33,120 bases of DNA. Origin: Gammaproteobacteria bacterium (lineage in GTDB: Bacteria; Pseudomonadota; Gammaproteobacteria; Pseudomonadales; Azotimanducaceae). The stretch spans positions 1 through 33,120 of the forward strand of contig RGAU01000003.1 in assembly GCA_009919975.1 (NCBI GenBank), read 5' to 3'. This document shows, piece after piece, positions 26,027-33,120 of the stretch. The notes beneath the pieces are model-generated. The model saw nothing but the letters and a program-made list of their open reading frames with translations, was not told the origin of the DNA and ran no database searches. The position numbers and the translations under genes were made by a program. The first letter of the stretch is position 1. Every line of letters starts with the position of its first letter.

Positions 26027-27415
26027 GTGAGCAAGGCGCAGCTTGATGGCCCTCGGCAGATCGACCTCTACGCGAGCCATGAGCCCATTCACGTCCGGCA
26101 GGTGCCGGGCTTCTTTAGCCAGCTGCGCCTCGCCCTTCGCTGGGGAGGCTTTGCCCTCCTTCTGGCTCTACCCTGGCTCAGCTGGAACGGCGAGCCCCTC
26201 CTGCGCCTCGATTTGCCCGCGCGCCATTTCCAGGTGTTCGGCTTCACCTTCTTCCCCCAGGATTTCATGCTGGTCTCCTGGCTCCTCATCATTGGCGCCT
26301 TTGCCCTCTTCACTTTCACCAACTGGCTGGGCCGGGTGTGGTGCGGCTACGTCTGCTTTCAGTCCGTGTGGTTTAGCCTCTTCATGGATCTCGAGCGCTG
26401 GGTGGAAGGCTCCCGGAACAAGCGCATTCGCCTAGCCAAGGCGTCCTGGACTGGGGAAAAGGTCCGGCTGCGGGCACTGAAGTGGCTGCTCTGGACGCTC
26501 CTCGCGGGAGCCACGGCCCTGTCCATCATGGGACTGTTTGTCCCGATCGACGCGCTCCTCGCGGGGCTCGCCACCTGGTCCCTGACAGGCTGGACCGTCT
26601 TCTGGTTGGGCTTCTTCGCCGTGGTGACCTTCCTCATGGGGGGCATCCTGCGGGAGCAGGCGTGCCTCTACATGTGCCCCTACGCGCGCTTTCAATCCGC
26701 TATGTTCGACCCGGACACGCTCATCGTTTCCTATGATGCGGCCCGGGGCGAGCCGCGAAGCGCGAAGAAGCGCGCCGCCGAGGGCGCCGGGGACTGCGTA
26801 GACTGCAGCCTGTGCGTCCAGGTATGCCCCACGGGGATTGATATTCGAAACGGTCTGCAATACGAGTGCATCAGCTGCGCCCAGTGCATCGACGCCTGCG
26901 ATACGGTGATGGACAAGCTCGAAAAGCCCCGGGGCCTCATCCGCTACACCACGGAGCACGACCTCGCAGGTAAGCCTTCGAAAACCTTTCGCCCCCGGCT
27001 CATCGGCTATGCCGCCGTGCTCCTGGCCATGATCAGCACCGTGGCCATCGCCACGGCGAACCGTGTCCCCCTGGAGCTTCAGGTGCTCCGGGATCGGGGC
27101 AGCCTCTATGGGCGCGTCACCACGGACGCCGGGGCCCTGCGCATCGAGAACGTCTATACCGTGCGCGTGGTCAACAAGGATCGGGCCCCGCGCACGGTCA
27201 CCCTCGCCGTGACAGGACTACCCGAGCTGACCATCGACGGCCCCCAAACCCTTGAGCTTGCAGGCCAGGAAGTGCGCACGGAAATCATCCGGCTCCTGGC
27301 ACCCCCCCCCGCTGCGCCCAATCAAGAATTGCGTTTCACCCTGACGGACACCGCTGATGCGGCGCTTAGGGTGGCCCGCGAGTCTCGCTTCCTTGCACCG
27401 GGGCAAACGCCGTGA
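26027..27415 (+). CDS. ccoG: Cytochrome oxidase accessory protein CcoG (FixG/RdxA)
   Basis: CcoG is a membrane iron-sulfur protein that reduces Cu(II) for assembly of the cbb3 copper centre. The 462-residue protein has several membrane helices, the WCGYVCFQSVW motif, CMCPYARFQ near the middle, and two ferredoxin-type cysteine clusters (CVDCSLCVQVCPTGIDI and CISCAQCIDACD). The C-terminal part is a periplasmic Ig-like domain. It starts at GTG, 33 bases after ccoP, and its TGA overlaps the GTG of fixH. Confidence 0.95.
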   Translation: MSKAQLDGPRQIDLYASHEPIHVRQVPGFFSQLRLALRWGGFALLLALPWLSWNGEPLLRLDLPARHFQVFGFTFFPQDFMLVSWLLIIGAFALFTFTNWLGRVWCGYVCFQSVWFSLFMDLERWVEGSRNKRIRLAKASWTGEKVRLRALKWLLWTLLAGATALSIMGLFVPIDALLAGLATWSLTGWTVFWLGFFAVVTFLMGGILREQACLYMCPYARFQSAMFDPDTLIVSYDAARGEPRSAKKRAAEGAGDCVDCSLCVQVCPTGIDIRNGLQYECISCAQCIDACDTVMDKLEKPRGLIRYTTEHDLAGKPSKTFRPRLIGYAAVLLAMISTVAIATANRVPLELQVLRDRGSLYGRVTTDAGALRIENVYTVRVVNKDRAPRTVTLAVTGLPELTIDGPQTLELAGQEVRTEIIRLLAPPPAAPNQELRFTLTDTADAALRVARESRFLAPGQTP

Positions 27416-27909
27416 GCCGCTCCGCCTTCGCCGCCAACCCCGCTCTCTGGCTCCTCATAGGCATGCCCACGGCCGCCGTGATCATGGGAGTGGTGATTGT
27501 CACCCTCGCCAGCAACGGCCCGACGGACCTGGTGCGCGACGACTACTACAAGGCAGGCCTTGCCATTAACGCCGATCTCACCGCCGAACAAGCAGGGGAA
27601 GCGCTAGGGCTGAGCGCCGCGCTCAGCGCACGCGGCCCCGGTCGCATGCTTGTGATGGTGTCGCAGCAGCGAGCGCCCTTCGATGCGGCGGAGGAACTGG
27701 TGATTGAGCTGCCCCACCCCACGCTGGCGACGCAGGACCTGCGCTTGTCTGCACCGGCCGTAGCCCCGGGACGCTGGGTAGCCGTGGCGCCGCGCTTTGC
27801 GGGCACGCGCACGCTCCTCGCCTATCCGCCCGATGGGCGCTGGCGCTTAAAGCGCTTCGGACTGCAGGTGCAGGACGGGCCAGCGCCCGGGGAGGTCTCG
27901 GCGCCGTGA
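27412..27909 (+). CDS. ccoH: FixH family cbb3 assembly protein (CcoH)
   Basis: A single-helix membrane protein needed for stable cbb3 assembly. The 165-residue product has an N-terminal membrane helix (LWLLIGMPTAAVIMGVVIVTLA), the FixH hallmark LVRDDYYKAGLAIN just after it, and a periplasmic beta-rich domain. It sits between ccoG and ccoI with GTGA overlaps at both ends, the standard ccoGHIS order. Confidence 0.92.
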   Translation: MSRSAFAANPALWLLIGMPTAAVIMGVVIVTLASNGPTDLVRDDYYKAGLAINADLTAEQAGEALGLSAALSARGPGRMLVMVSQQRAPFDAAEELVIELPHPTLATQDLRLSAPAVAPGRWVAVAPRFAGTRTLLAYPPDGRWRLKRFGLQVQDGPAPGEVSAP

Positions 27910-30368
27910 ATACGCTTAGCGCCGCTGCCCCTTCCGAGATCTCGCCGTCCAGCGCCACGGCGGAAGGGTGCTATCACTGCGGGCTCCCCATTCCCCCCGG
28001 AGAGATGCTCACGGTCCCCGCGGAGGGCGACGCCAAGCCCGTGTGTTGCCATGGCTGCGAAGCCGCCTACTACTGGCTGAAGGACCAGGGCCTGGATCGT
28101 TACTACGCCCTTCGAGAGGCGGGCCTTGGGCACGCGGCAAAGGCCGAGATGCCGGCCTGGGCCAGCCCGGAGGTGGCTGCTCGTTACGTCACGCGGGATG
28201 GCGAGAACGCGGAACTCGTCCTCGCCCTCTCCGGGCTGCGTTGTGCGGCCTGCGCTTGGCTTGCGGAAAAGGGCGTTGCGACCCTCCCGGCGGTGCAGCA
28301 CGCCCAGGTGCAGCTGGCGACGGAGCGCCTCCACCTGCGCTGGACCGGCGACGAAAGCGCCGTACCTGCCATCGCTGAACGCCTAAGTGCCCTGGGCTTC
28401 GACGCCGCGCCGGCCCGGAGCGAAGCCGCCGCGGAGCTCCGCCGAAAGGAGCACCGCAAGGGCCTGGCTCGCCTAGGCATCGCAGCGCTGATCACCATGC
28501 AGATTATGATGCTGTCCCTAGCGGATTACCTCGACCTGCTGAGCGACCTCACCCCCGCTTACCGCCAGCTCCTTCTTTGGGCCCAGGCGGTGCTGGCCAC
28601 GGTGCTCGTGACCACCTCCGCAGCCCCTTTCTTCCAGGGGGCCTGGCGCGCCCTGAAGCAGAAGCAGCTCACCATGGACGTGCCCGTGGCCCTGGCCCTT
28701 GGCCTCGCCTACGGGGCTAGCATCGCCCTCCTCGTCACAGGAAGAACGGCCCAGGGGGCCCACGTCTATTTTGACTCCCTGGTAATGTTCACCTTCTTCC
28801 TCCTTGCTGGGCGCTACGCCGAAGCGCGGCTACGGCACCAGTTTGCCCAGAGCGATCCGACCCTCGAGGACCTCCTCCCCTTAACGGCGCTGCGTCTGCG
28901 CAGCGGCGAGGCCGGGGAAGAGGCACGGGAGACGCTCCATCCCATGGACCTTTCCCCCGGGGATCGCATCCTGGTCAGCGCAGGCCAAACCGTGCCCTGC
29001 GAGGCCCTGGTGCTGGAAGGCTCGGCGGCCCTTCGACTTGATCATCTTACCGGGGAGGCCGCGCCCCAGCCCTGTAGCCCCGGCACAGCGGTCCCCGCGG
29101 GGGCCACGGTGCTCGACGGGGTCCTGACCCTGACCGTACGCCAACGGGCCTCCGAAGGTCGCCTGGCGGCCCTCCCCACCCTTCTGGCCCGGGCGCGGAA
29201 AAGCCAGAGTGGGGAAACGCCCCTCTTGGATCGCATCGCTCGGCACTTTTTCGCCTTTCAGCTGCTCATCGCCCTAGGCGCAGGCGTCCTTTGGCTGGTC
29301 CTAGCCCCGGAGCGGGCCTTCGAAATTGTGCTGGCCACGCTGATCATTGCCTGCCCCTGCGCCCTGTCCCTGGCCACCCCGGCGGCCCGGACCACCGGTG
29401 CCCTTGCCCTGCGTCAGCAGGGGCTGCGCCTGGGCCGGAGCGACAGCCTGGAGCGCCTTGCCTCCATTAACCGGGTCGTGCTCGATAAAACGGGGACGCT
29501 GACGGAGCCCACGGGCACCCTGTCCTGCCTCGAAGGCCCGGCCTCCGCCTGGGCCCTCGCCAAGGCGTTAGAGCGGGATATCGATCACCCCCTGGCTCGG
29601 GCCTTTCAGGCGCGCCCGGAAGCCGCGCCGGCGGTGAGCGCCCAGCGCGTGGTGGTCGGGGAAGGGGTCGAAGGCTGCGTCAACGGCATCGCCTATCGTC
29701 TGGGCCGGCCCCGCTTTGCCGGCACCGAAGGTACCGGTGTGGTGCTGAGCCGGGCCGATGCCGAAAGCCCTTCAGGGTGGACCCTCCTGGCTCGCTTCCA
29801 AAGCCAGGAAGCCCTGCGCCCGGAGGCGCCCGAGGCCCTCGCGGCCCTGCGCGCCCAGGGGGTGAAGCTGGCGCTTCTCAGTGGCGATCACGGCGATCGC
29901 GTCGCAGCGGTGGCCGCGGAGCTGGGCCTCGAGACCTGGGAAGGCGACGCCACCCCGGAGGCGAAGCTCGAAGCCCTGGCGCGCCTTCGCGCCGCAGGGG
30001 AACGGGTGCTTTACGTGGGGGACGGCTTAAACGACGCCCCAGCGTTGGGCGGCGCCGAAGTCTCCCTGGCCTTGGGTGCGGAATCGCGCTTCGCCCAGGA
30101 CGCTGCGGACATCGTCAGTTTCCGCCGCGATCTGCGCACCGTCCCCTATGCCCTGGGGATCGCCCGCAGCCAGCGCCGCCGGCTCCATCGCAACCTCCTG
30201 TGGGCCGCCGGCTACAACGTCGCCGCGGTGCCCCTGGCCGTCGCCGGGTTCGTGACGCCTTGGCTCGCGGCCCTGGGCATGACCCTGAGCTCCCTCATCG
30301 TGCTGGTGCATGCCCAGCGCCTGGCCCGGGATGGGGCGCAGCACCGGAGGGGCCTATGGAAAGTCTGA
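27906..30368 (+). CDS. ccoI: Copper-translocating P-type ATPase CcoI (FixI)
   Basis: A P1B-type ATPase that moves copper out of the cytoplasm for insertion into the cbb3 oxidase. The 820-residue protein has cysteine pairs at the N-terminus (CYHCGLPIP, CCHGCEAAYY), a heavy-metal domain with CAACAW (about 112-117), eight membrane segments, the metal-binding CPC at 483-485, the phosphorylation motif DKTGTLT (Asp527), HPLARA, and GDGLNDAP. The extra N-terminal cysteines are typical of CcoI/FixI rather than of general CopA. Its end overlaps ccoS by 13 bases. Confidence 0.96.
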   Translation: MNTLSAAAPSEISPSSATAEGCYHCGLPIPPGEMLTVPAEGDAKPVCCHGCEAAYYWLKDQGLDRYYALREAGLGHAAKAEMPAWASPEVAARYVTRDGENAELVLALSGLRCAACAWLAEKGVATLPAVQHAQVQLATERLHLRWTGDESAVPAIAERLSALGFDAAPARSEAAAELRRKEHRKGLARLGIAALITMQIMMLSLADYLDLLSDLTPAYRQLLLWAQAVLATVLVTTSAAPFFQGAWRALKQKQLTMDVPVALALGLAYGASIALLVTGRTAQGAHVYFDSLVMFTFFLLAGRYAEARLRHQFAQSDPTLEDLLPLTALRLRSGEAGEEARETLHPMDLSPGDRILVSAGQTVPCEALVLEGSAALRLDHLTGEAAPQPCSPGTAVPAGATVLDGVLTLTVRQRASEGRLAALPTLLARARKSQSGETPLLDRIARHFFAFQLLIALGAGVLWLVLAPERAFEIVLATLIIACPCALSLATPAARTTGALALRQQGLRLGRSDSLERLASINRVVLDKTGTLTEPTGTLSCLEGPASAWALAKALERDIDHPLARAFQARPEAAPAVSAQRVVVGEGVEGCVNGIAYRLGRPRFAGTEGTGVVLSRADAESPSGWTLLARFQSQEALRPEAPEALAALRAQGVKLALLSGDHGDRVAAVAAELGLETWEGDATPEAKLEALARLRAAGERVLYVGDGLNDAPALGGAEVSLALGAESRFAQDAADIVSFRRDLRTVPYALGIARSQRRRLHRNLLWAAGYNVAAVPLAVAGFVTPWLAALGMTLSSLIVLVHAQRLARDGAQHRRGLWKV

Positions 30369-30526
30369 TCCTGCTCATTCCCCTGTCCGTGCTACTCATT
30401 CTGATCGCTCTGAAAGCCTTCCTCTGGGCTGTGAATAGCGGGCAATTCGACGATCTTGACCGAGAGGCCGCCCGCATTCTCGAAGACGACGACCTCGCCG
30501 AGGGCAAGGAGGGCCGTTCCCCATGA
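30356..30526 (+). CDS. ccoS: cbb3 oxidase assembly protein CcoS
   Basis: A small membrane protein needed for haem and copper insertion into CcoN; absent from the ORF track in this frame. The 56-residue product has one membrane helix (LILLIPLSVLLILIALKAFLWAV) and the family-typical SGQFDDLDREAARIL. GGAGGG lies a few bases before the ATG inside the ccoI end, and its TGA overlaps the next ATG. Confidence 0.94.
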   Translation: MESLILLIPLSVLLILIALKAFLWAVNSGQFDDLDREAARILEDDDLAEGKEGRSP

Positions 30527-31254
30527 ACGATTTAGGCCTCCTCGCGGCCTTCACCGTGGGCCTTTTGGGCAGCAGCCATTGCCTTGCCATGTGCGGCGGT
30601 CTTGGTGCCGCGCTCGGCATGCGCTCCGGGAGCCAAGGCACCCTAACCCGCGATATCCCTCTTTATGCCGTGGGCCGGGTGGGCGCCTATGCCCTCCTGG
30701 GCCTGCTGGCAGGCAGCTTTGGCGCCGGGCTCCTCCTGGCGGCCCCGGAGCTGGTCTTTTCCCTACGCTGGCTCTCGGGCCTGTTGCTCATCGCCATGGG
30801 CCTCTACGTCACCAATCTCTGGCAGGGCCTCCGGGGCCTAGAGCGCCTGGGCGCCCGGGTTTTCACCTGGGTTCGCCAGCTGCCCGTGCCCGAGGGGCCC
30901 CTTGCGCCCCTGGTGCTCGGGGGCCTTTGGGGGCTTCTCCCCTGTGGCCTCGTGTATAGCGCCCTGGCCCTGGCCCTCAGCAGCGGCAACGGCCTTCAGG
31001 GGGCCCTTCTCATGGCGGCCTTTGGCCTGGGCACGGTGCCCGCGGTCACCCTGAGCAGCTGGGCAAGCGCCCCCGTCGCTGCCTGGCTACGACGCGACGG
31101 GGTCCGCTGGGCCGCCGGCGCAAGCCTCATCGCCTTTGGACTTTGGACCCTTAGCCACCCGGGGCCGGGAAGCGCCGCGCGCCTTTCCCAGCCCCTCTCA
31201 CTGCACCCAGACAATGGCCCACTCGGGAGGGATTGCCATGACCGCGCTGCTTAA
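30523..31254 (+). CDS. DsbD_2/TauE-like membrane protein, likely metal or redox accessory of cbb3 assembly
   Basis: The 243-residue protein has about six membrane helices and starts with the conserved SSHCLAMCGGLG, the HxxxMCGG motif of the DsbD_2 (cytochrome c biogenesis transmembrane-like) family, often named sulfite exporter TauE/SafE by pipelines. Genes of this family regularly follow ccoS, and a role in copper or redox handling for oxidase assembly is likely but not proven. It overlaps ccoS (ATGA) and the next gene by 17 bases. Confidence 0.85.
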   Translation: MNDLGLLAAFTVGLLGSSHCLAMCGGLGAALGMRSGSQGTLTRDIPLYAVGRVGAYALLGLLAGSFGAGLLLAAPELVFSLRWLSGLLLIAMGLYVTNLWQGLRGLERLGARVFTWVRQLPVPEGPLAPLVLGGLWGLLPCGLVYSALALALSSGNGLQGALLMAAFGLGTVPAVTLSSWASAPVAAWLRRDGVRWAAGASLIAFGLWTLSHPGPGSAARLSQPLSLHPDNGPLGRDCHDRAA

Positions 31255-31837
31255 GCTGTTGACCTCACCAGAACAGGGTTGGGCATCCATCGCCGAAAAG
31301 CCCCCATCCCTCTTTTCCGTGCTGGGCCTCCAGCTCACGGTGCTCGCCCTGCTCCCGGCAGCGGCCTGGTTCTACGGCGTCACCCATGCGGGCTGGACCC
31401 TGCCCTCGGGGGAACATACCTTCCGTATGACTGAGCAGAGCGCCTCCGTGATTATCGTGCTGTTCTACGGCGCCATGATTGTGGGCACCATCGCCCTCGG
31501 CGCCATGATCCACTGGATGAGCGACACCTACGGCGCCGAGCCGTCCTGGCAGAAATCCATGACCCTGGCGACCTACACCAACATGCCCCTGTTTATTACG
31601 GGCTGCGTGGGGCTCTGGCCGGCGCTGTGGTTCGACCTAATCCTCGGCACCGTCGCCGCCTGCTACGCCGTATACCTGCTCTACGTCGGCATTCCCCCCA
31701 TGATGGGCGTACCCCGGGAGCGGGGTTATCTCTTCGCCAGCGCCGCCCTAGCCGTGGGCCTGGTGATGTTCATCGGCCTCATGGGCGTGACCGTCATGCT
31801 CTGGGAAATGGGCGCCATGCCCGTCTTCACGGACTAA
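31238..31837 (+). CDS. YIP1-family membrane protein
   Basis: The 199-residue product has five likely membrane helices and the amphipathic start of YIP1-type proteins (LTSPEQGWASIAEKPPS). GGGAGG with a seven-base spacing selects the ATG at 31238; the longer track start at 31136 lies inside the preceding gene. The bacterial function is not established. Placement between the oxidase genes and fnr suggests co-expression with them. Confidence 0.85.
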   Translation: MTALLKLLTSPEQGWASIAEKPPSLFSVLGLQLTVLALLPAAAWFYGVTHAGWTLPSGEHTFRMTEQSASVIIVLFYGAMIVGTIALGAMIHWMSDTYGAEPSWQKSMTLATYTNMPLFITGCVGLWPALWFDLILGTVAACYAVYLLYVGIPPMMGVPRERGYLFASAALAVGLVMFIGLMGVTVMLWEMGAMPVFTD

Positions 31838-31851
31838 CGCCTGTCTCCCGA

Positions 31852-31881
31852 GGGCGGTTTTTCCTCGAAGGAAAACCGCCC
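31852..31881 (+). terminator. Hairpin after the cco-YIP1 operon
   Basis: GGGCGGTTTT pairs with AAAACCGCCC, and CCT pairs with AGG inside, with one bulged T and a three-base loop. It lies 14 bases after the YIP1 gene stop codon and 78 before fnr. No T-run follows, so termination strength is uncertain. Confidence 0.6.
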
Positions 31882-31959
31882 AGCGGCGCCTCCTACGCCC
31901 CTCCCAGGCCTAGAATCTTGCTAGCCTTGACCCCGGGAAAAGGGGGCAGAGAGAGGGCC

Positions 31960-32709
31960 ATGGAATCATCACGCCTTGCGACGAAAAACGTTGGCCACAG
32001 TTTTCAGCCTCAGTGTGAAAGCTGCAGCCTCAATAACCTCTGCCTGCCCATTGCGGTGGCAAACGAAGATCTCGGCCTTCTCGAGGAAATCATTGATCGG
32101 GGCCGCCCGCTGCATCGCGGCGACCACGTTTTCCGCGCCGGCGACGCCTTCGATGCGGTCTATGCTGTGCGCAGCGGCACCGTAAAGTCCTACAGCATCA
32201 CCACCGCAGGCGAAGAGCAGATCATCGGCTTTCACATGCCAGGAGAGATCTTCGGCCTCGGCGGCCTATCGTCAGGCCAGCATCCTAGCGGCGCCATTGC
32301 TCTGGAAACGGCGGCGGTGTGTCGTATTCCCTTCGATGAAATCGAACCCCTCTCTCGCCAGCTGCCTTCCCTTCAGCGCCACCTGTTTCATCTCATGAGC
32401 CGAGAAATCCAGGAAGACCAGCAGCTCATGCTTCTCCTCAGCAAGAAAACCGCCGAAGAGCGCATCGCCTCCTTGCTGCTTAGCCTGTCTTCACGCCTGC
32501 GCCGCCGGGGCCTTTCCGGCGCTCGCTTCCGCTTGCCCATGTCCCGGGGCGATATGGGGAACTACCTGGGCTTGGTGGTGGAGACGGTCTCCCGAGTGCT
32601 CACGCGACTGCAAAATAACGGCGTGCTAAAGATTCAGGGGCGGGAAGTGGAAATTCTCGAACCGCAGACCCTAGCTGATCTTGCCGGAACCCACTGGCAA
32701 GCCCCCTAA
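31960..32709 (+). CDS. fnr: FNR/ANR-type oxygen-sensing regulator
   Basis: A CRP-family regulator that holds an oxygen-labile 4Fe-4S cluster and activates genes when oxygen is low. ATG 31960 gives 249 residues; the track start is 111 codons upstream, inside the YIP1 gene and its spacer. The four cluster cysteines are present at Cys19, Cys22, Cys28 and Cys121, nearly the E. coli spacing (20, 23, 29, 122). The HTH has MGNYLGLVVETVSRVL with Glu, Ser and Arg for TTGAT recognition. FNR-like boxes at 22726 and at the window end are likely targets. Confidence 0.96.
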   Translation: MESSRLATKNVGHSFQPQCESCSLNNLCLPIAVANEDLGLLEEIIDRGRPLHRGDHVFRAGDAFDAVYAVRSGTVKSYSITTAGEEQIIGFHMPGEIFGLGGLSSGQHPSGAIALETAAVCRIPFDEIEPLSRQLPSLQRHLFHLMSREIQEDQQLMLLLSKKTAEERIASLLLSLSSRLRRRGLSGARFRLPMSRGDMGNYLGLVVETVSRVLTRLQNNGVLKIQGREVEILEPQTLADLAGTHWQAP

Positions 32710-32733
32710 CGCGGGAAGGAAATCCGAAAGGCC

Positions 32734-33045
32734 TTACGGGGTGCTCCCCTGCTGGCACGCGACGCATTCGGTTGCGAGGGGATCGGCGGTGAGTTGGTGA
32801 AAGGCCAGGGCGCCGTGGCACCGCTGGCAGGTTCCATACTCTTTCATGGCGAGGCGATCGAGCGCTTGATGCAGCTGGCGGAGCATCGCCACCGTAGCCA
32901 GCGCCCCCTCCGCTTGCCTCGCGTTACCCTCCCGGACGACCTGGGAAAGGGACCGGTCGATCGCCTGAAGGGCTTCATCCCGGCGATCGGTGAGGTCTAG
33001 GCGAAGGGCATCGCGCTGCCTGAAGGAAAAAACAGAAGGTTCCAT
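32734..33045 (-). CDS. DksA/TraR-type zinc-finger protein
   Basis: Proteins of this family bind the RNA polymerase secondary channel or resemble those that do. The 103-residue product has a coiled-coil N-terminal half (RDEALQAIDRSLSQVV) and a C4 zinc finger (Cys73, Cys76, Cys94, Cys97 in CQRC and CVAC). It is shorter than DksA (about 150 residues) and closer to TraR/YbiI-size members. It converges on fnr. A FNR-like box lies about 62 bases upstream of its ATG. Confidence 0.87.
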   Translation of the reverse strand: MEPSVFSFRQRDALRLDLTDRRDEALQAIDRSLSQVVREGNARQAEGALATVAMLRQLHQALDRLAMKEYGTCQRCHGALAFHQLTADPLATECVACQQGSTP

Positions 33046-33107
33046 GACGTCCCTGGGGTGCTAGCCATGACTTCCAAGAAGCCTAGCAGCAGGCAGCCCT
33101 AGGGCCC

Positions 33108-33120
33108 TTGACCTGAATCA
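33108..33120. promoter_or_regulatory. FNR/ANR-like site cut by the window end
   Basis: TTGAC-CTGA-ATCA matches the FNR consensus with one change in the first arm, and the final base is beyond the window. It may serve the DksA-like gene (minus) or a gene to the right. On the minus strand a TAGGCT sequence lies at the position expected for a class II -10 box (33085-33080). Confidence 0.6.

Noticed and set aside
29777-30526. 249-residue plus-strand ORF overlapping ccoI and ccoS
   Set aside because: Its first part is an out-of-frame shadow of ccoI. Only the last 56 codons (ccoS) are real.

Overview
The window looks like a GC-rich gammaproteobacterial chromosome. The evidence is the block holB-tmk-mltG-fabF-acpP-fabG-fabD-rpmF-yceD / yceF / rluC / rne / murB / kdsB-exbD-exbB, whose order resembles Pseudomonas, together with FNR-linked cbb3 oxidase genes. 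No species can be named from the sequence alone. There is no phage, insertion sequence, CRISPR array, tRNA or rRNA in view.

Bases 1-7.2 kb hold the end of an unrecognised exported-type protein, then a tightly overlapping minus-strand operon for fatty acid synthesis, ribosomal protein L32, peptidoglycan processing (MltG) and DNA replication (Tmk, HolB). Three genes usual in this block (plsX and fabH between rpmF and fabD; pabC between fabF and mltG) are missing. acpP is present but has no ATG, GTG or TTG start in its frame. Bases 7.2-12.3 kb hold a yceF-like Maf gene that has lost its catalytic loop, rluC, a 437-base spacer and rne, whose C-terminal half carries ten tandem octapeptides.

Bases 12.3-20.4 kb are the most unusual part. 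A minus-strand run of overlapping genes encodes a fold-type III PLP enzyme (D-threonine aldolase-like), a sugar-lactone oxidase-like flavoprotein, ExbB, ExbD, KdsB, a thioredoxin-fold protein with CPTC, and finally a UGSC-family selenoprotein. The ORF track shows only the first 94 residues of the last gene. The frame continues through an in-frame TGA (Sec95) to a TAA 80 codons later, and a hairpin resembling the E. coli fdhF SECIS follows the TGA. lpxK is absent from its usual place between exbD and kdsB. murB and an HSD10-like dehydrogenase lie between this operon and rne.

Bases 20.4-22.5 kb hold a degenerate EAL-domain protein with a Cache-like tail, and galU. Bases 22.5-33.1 kb form an aerobic/microaerobic respiration module: ccoNOQP, the maturation genes ccoG, fixH/ccoH, ccoI and ccoS, a DsbD_2-type membrane protein, a YIP1-family protein and fnr. 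A predicted class II FNR promoter precedes ccoN. A short DksA/TraR zinc-finger gene follows on the other strand, and another FNR-like box is cut by the window end. The module therefore probably makes a high-affinity terminal oxidase under control of the oxygen sensor encoded beside it.
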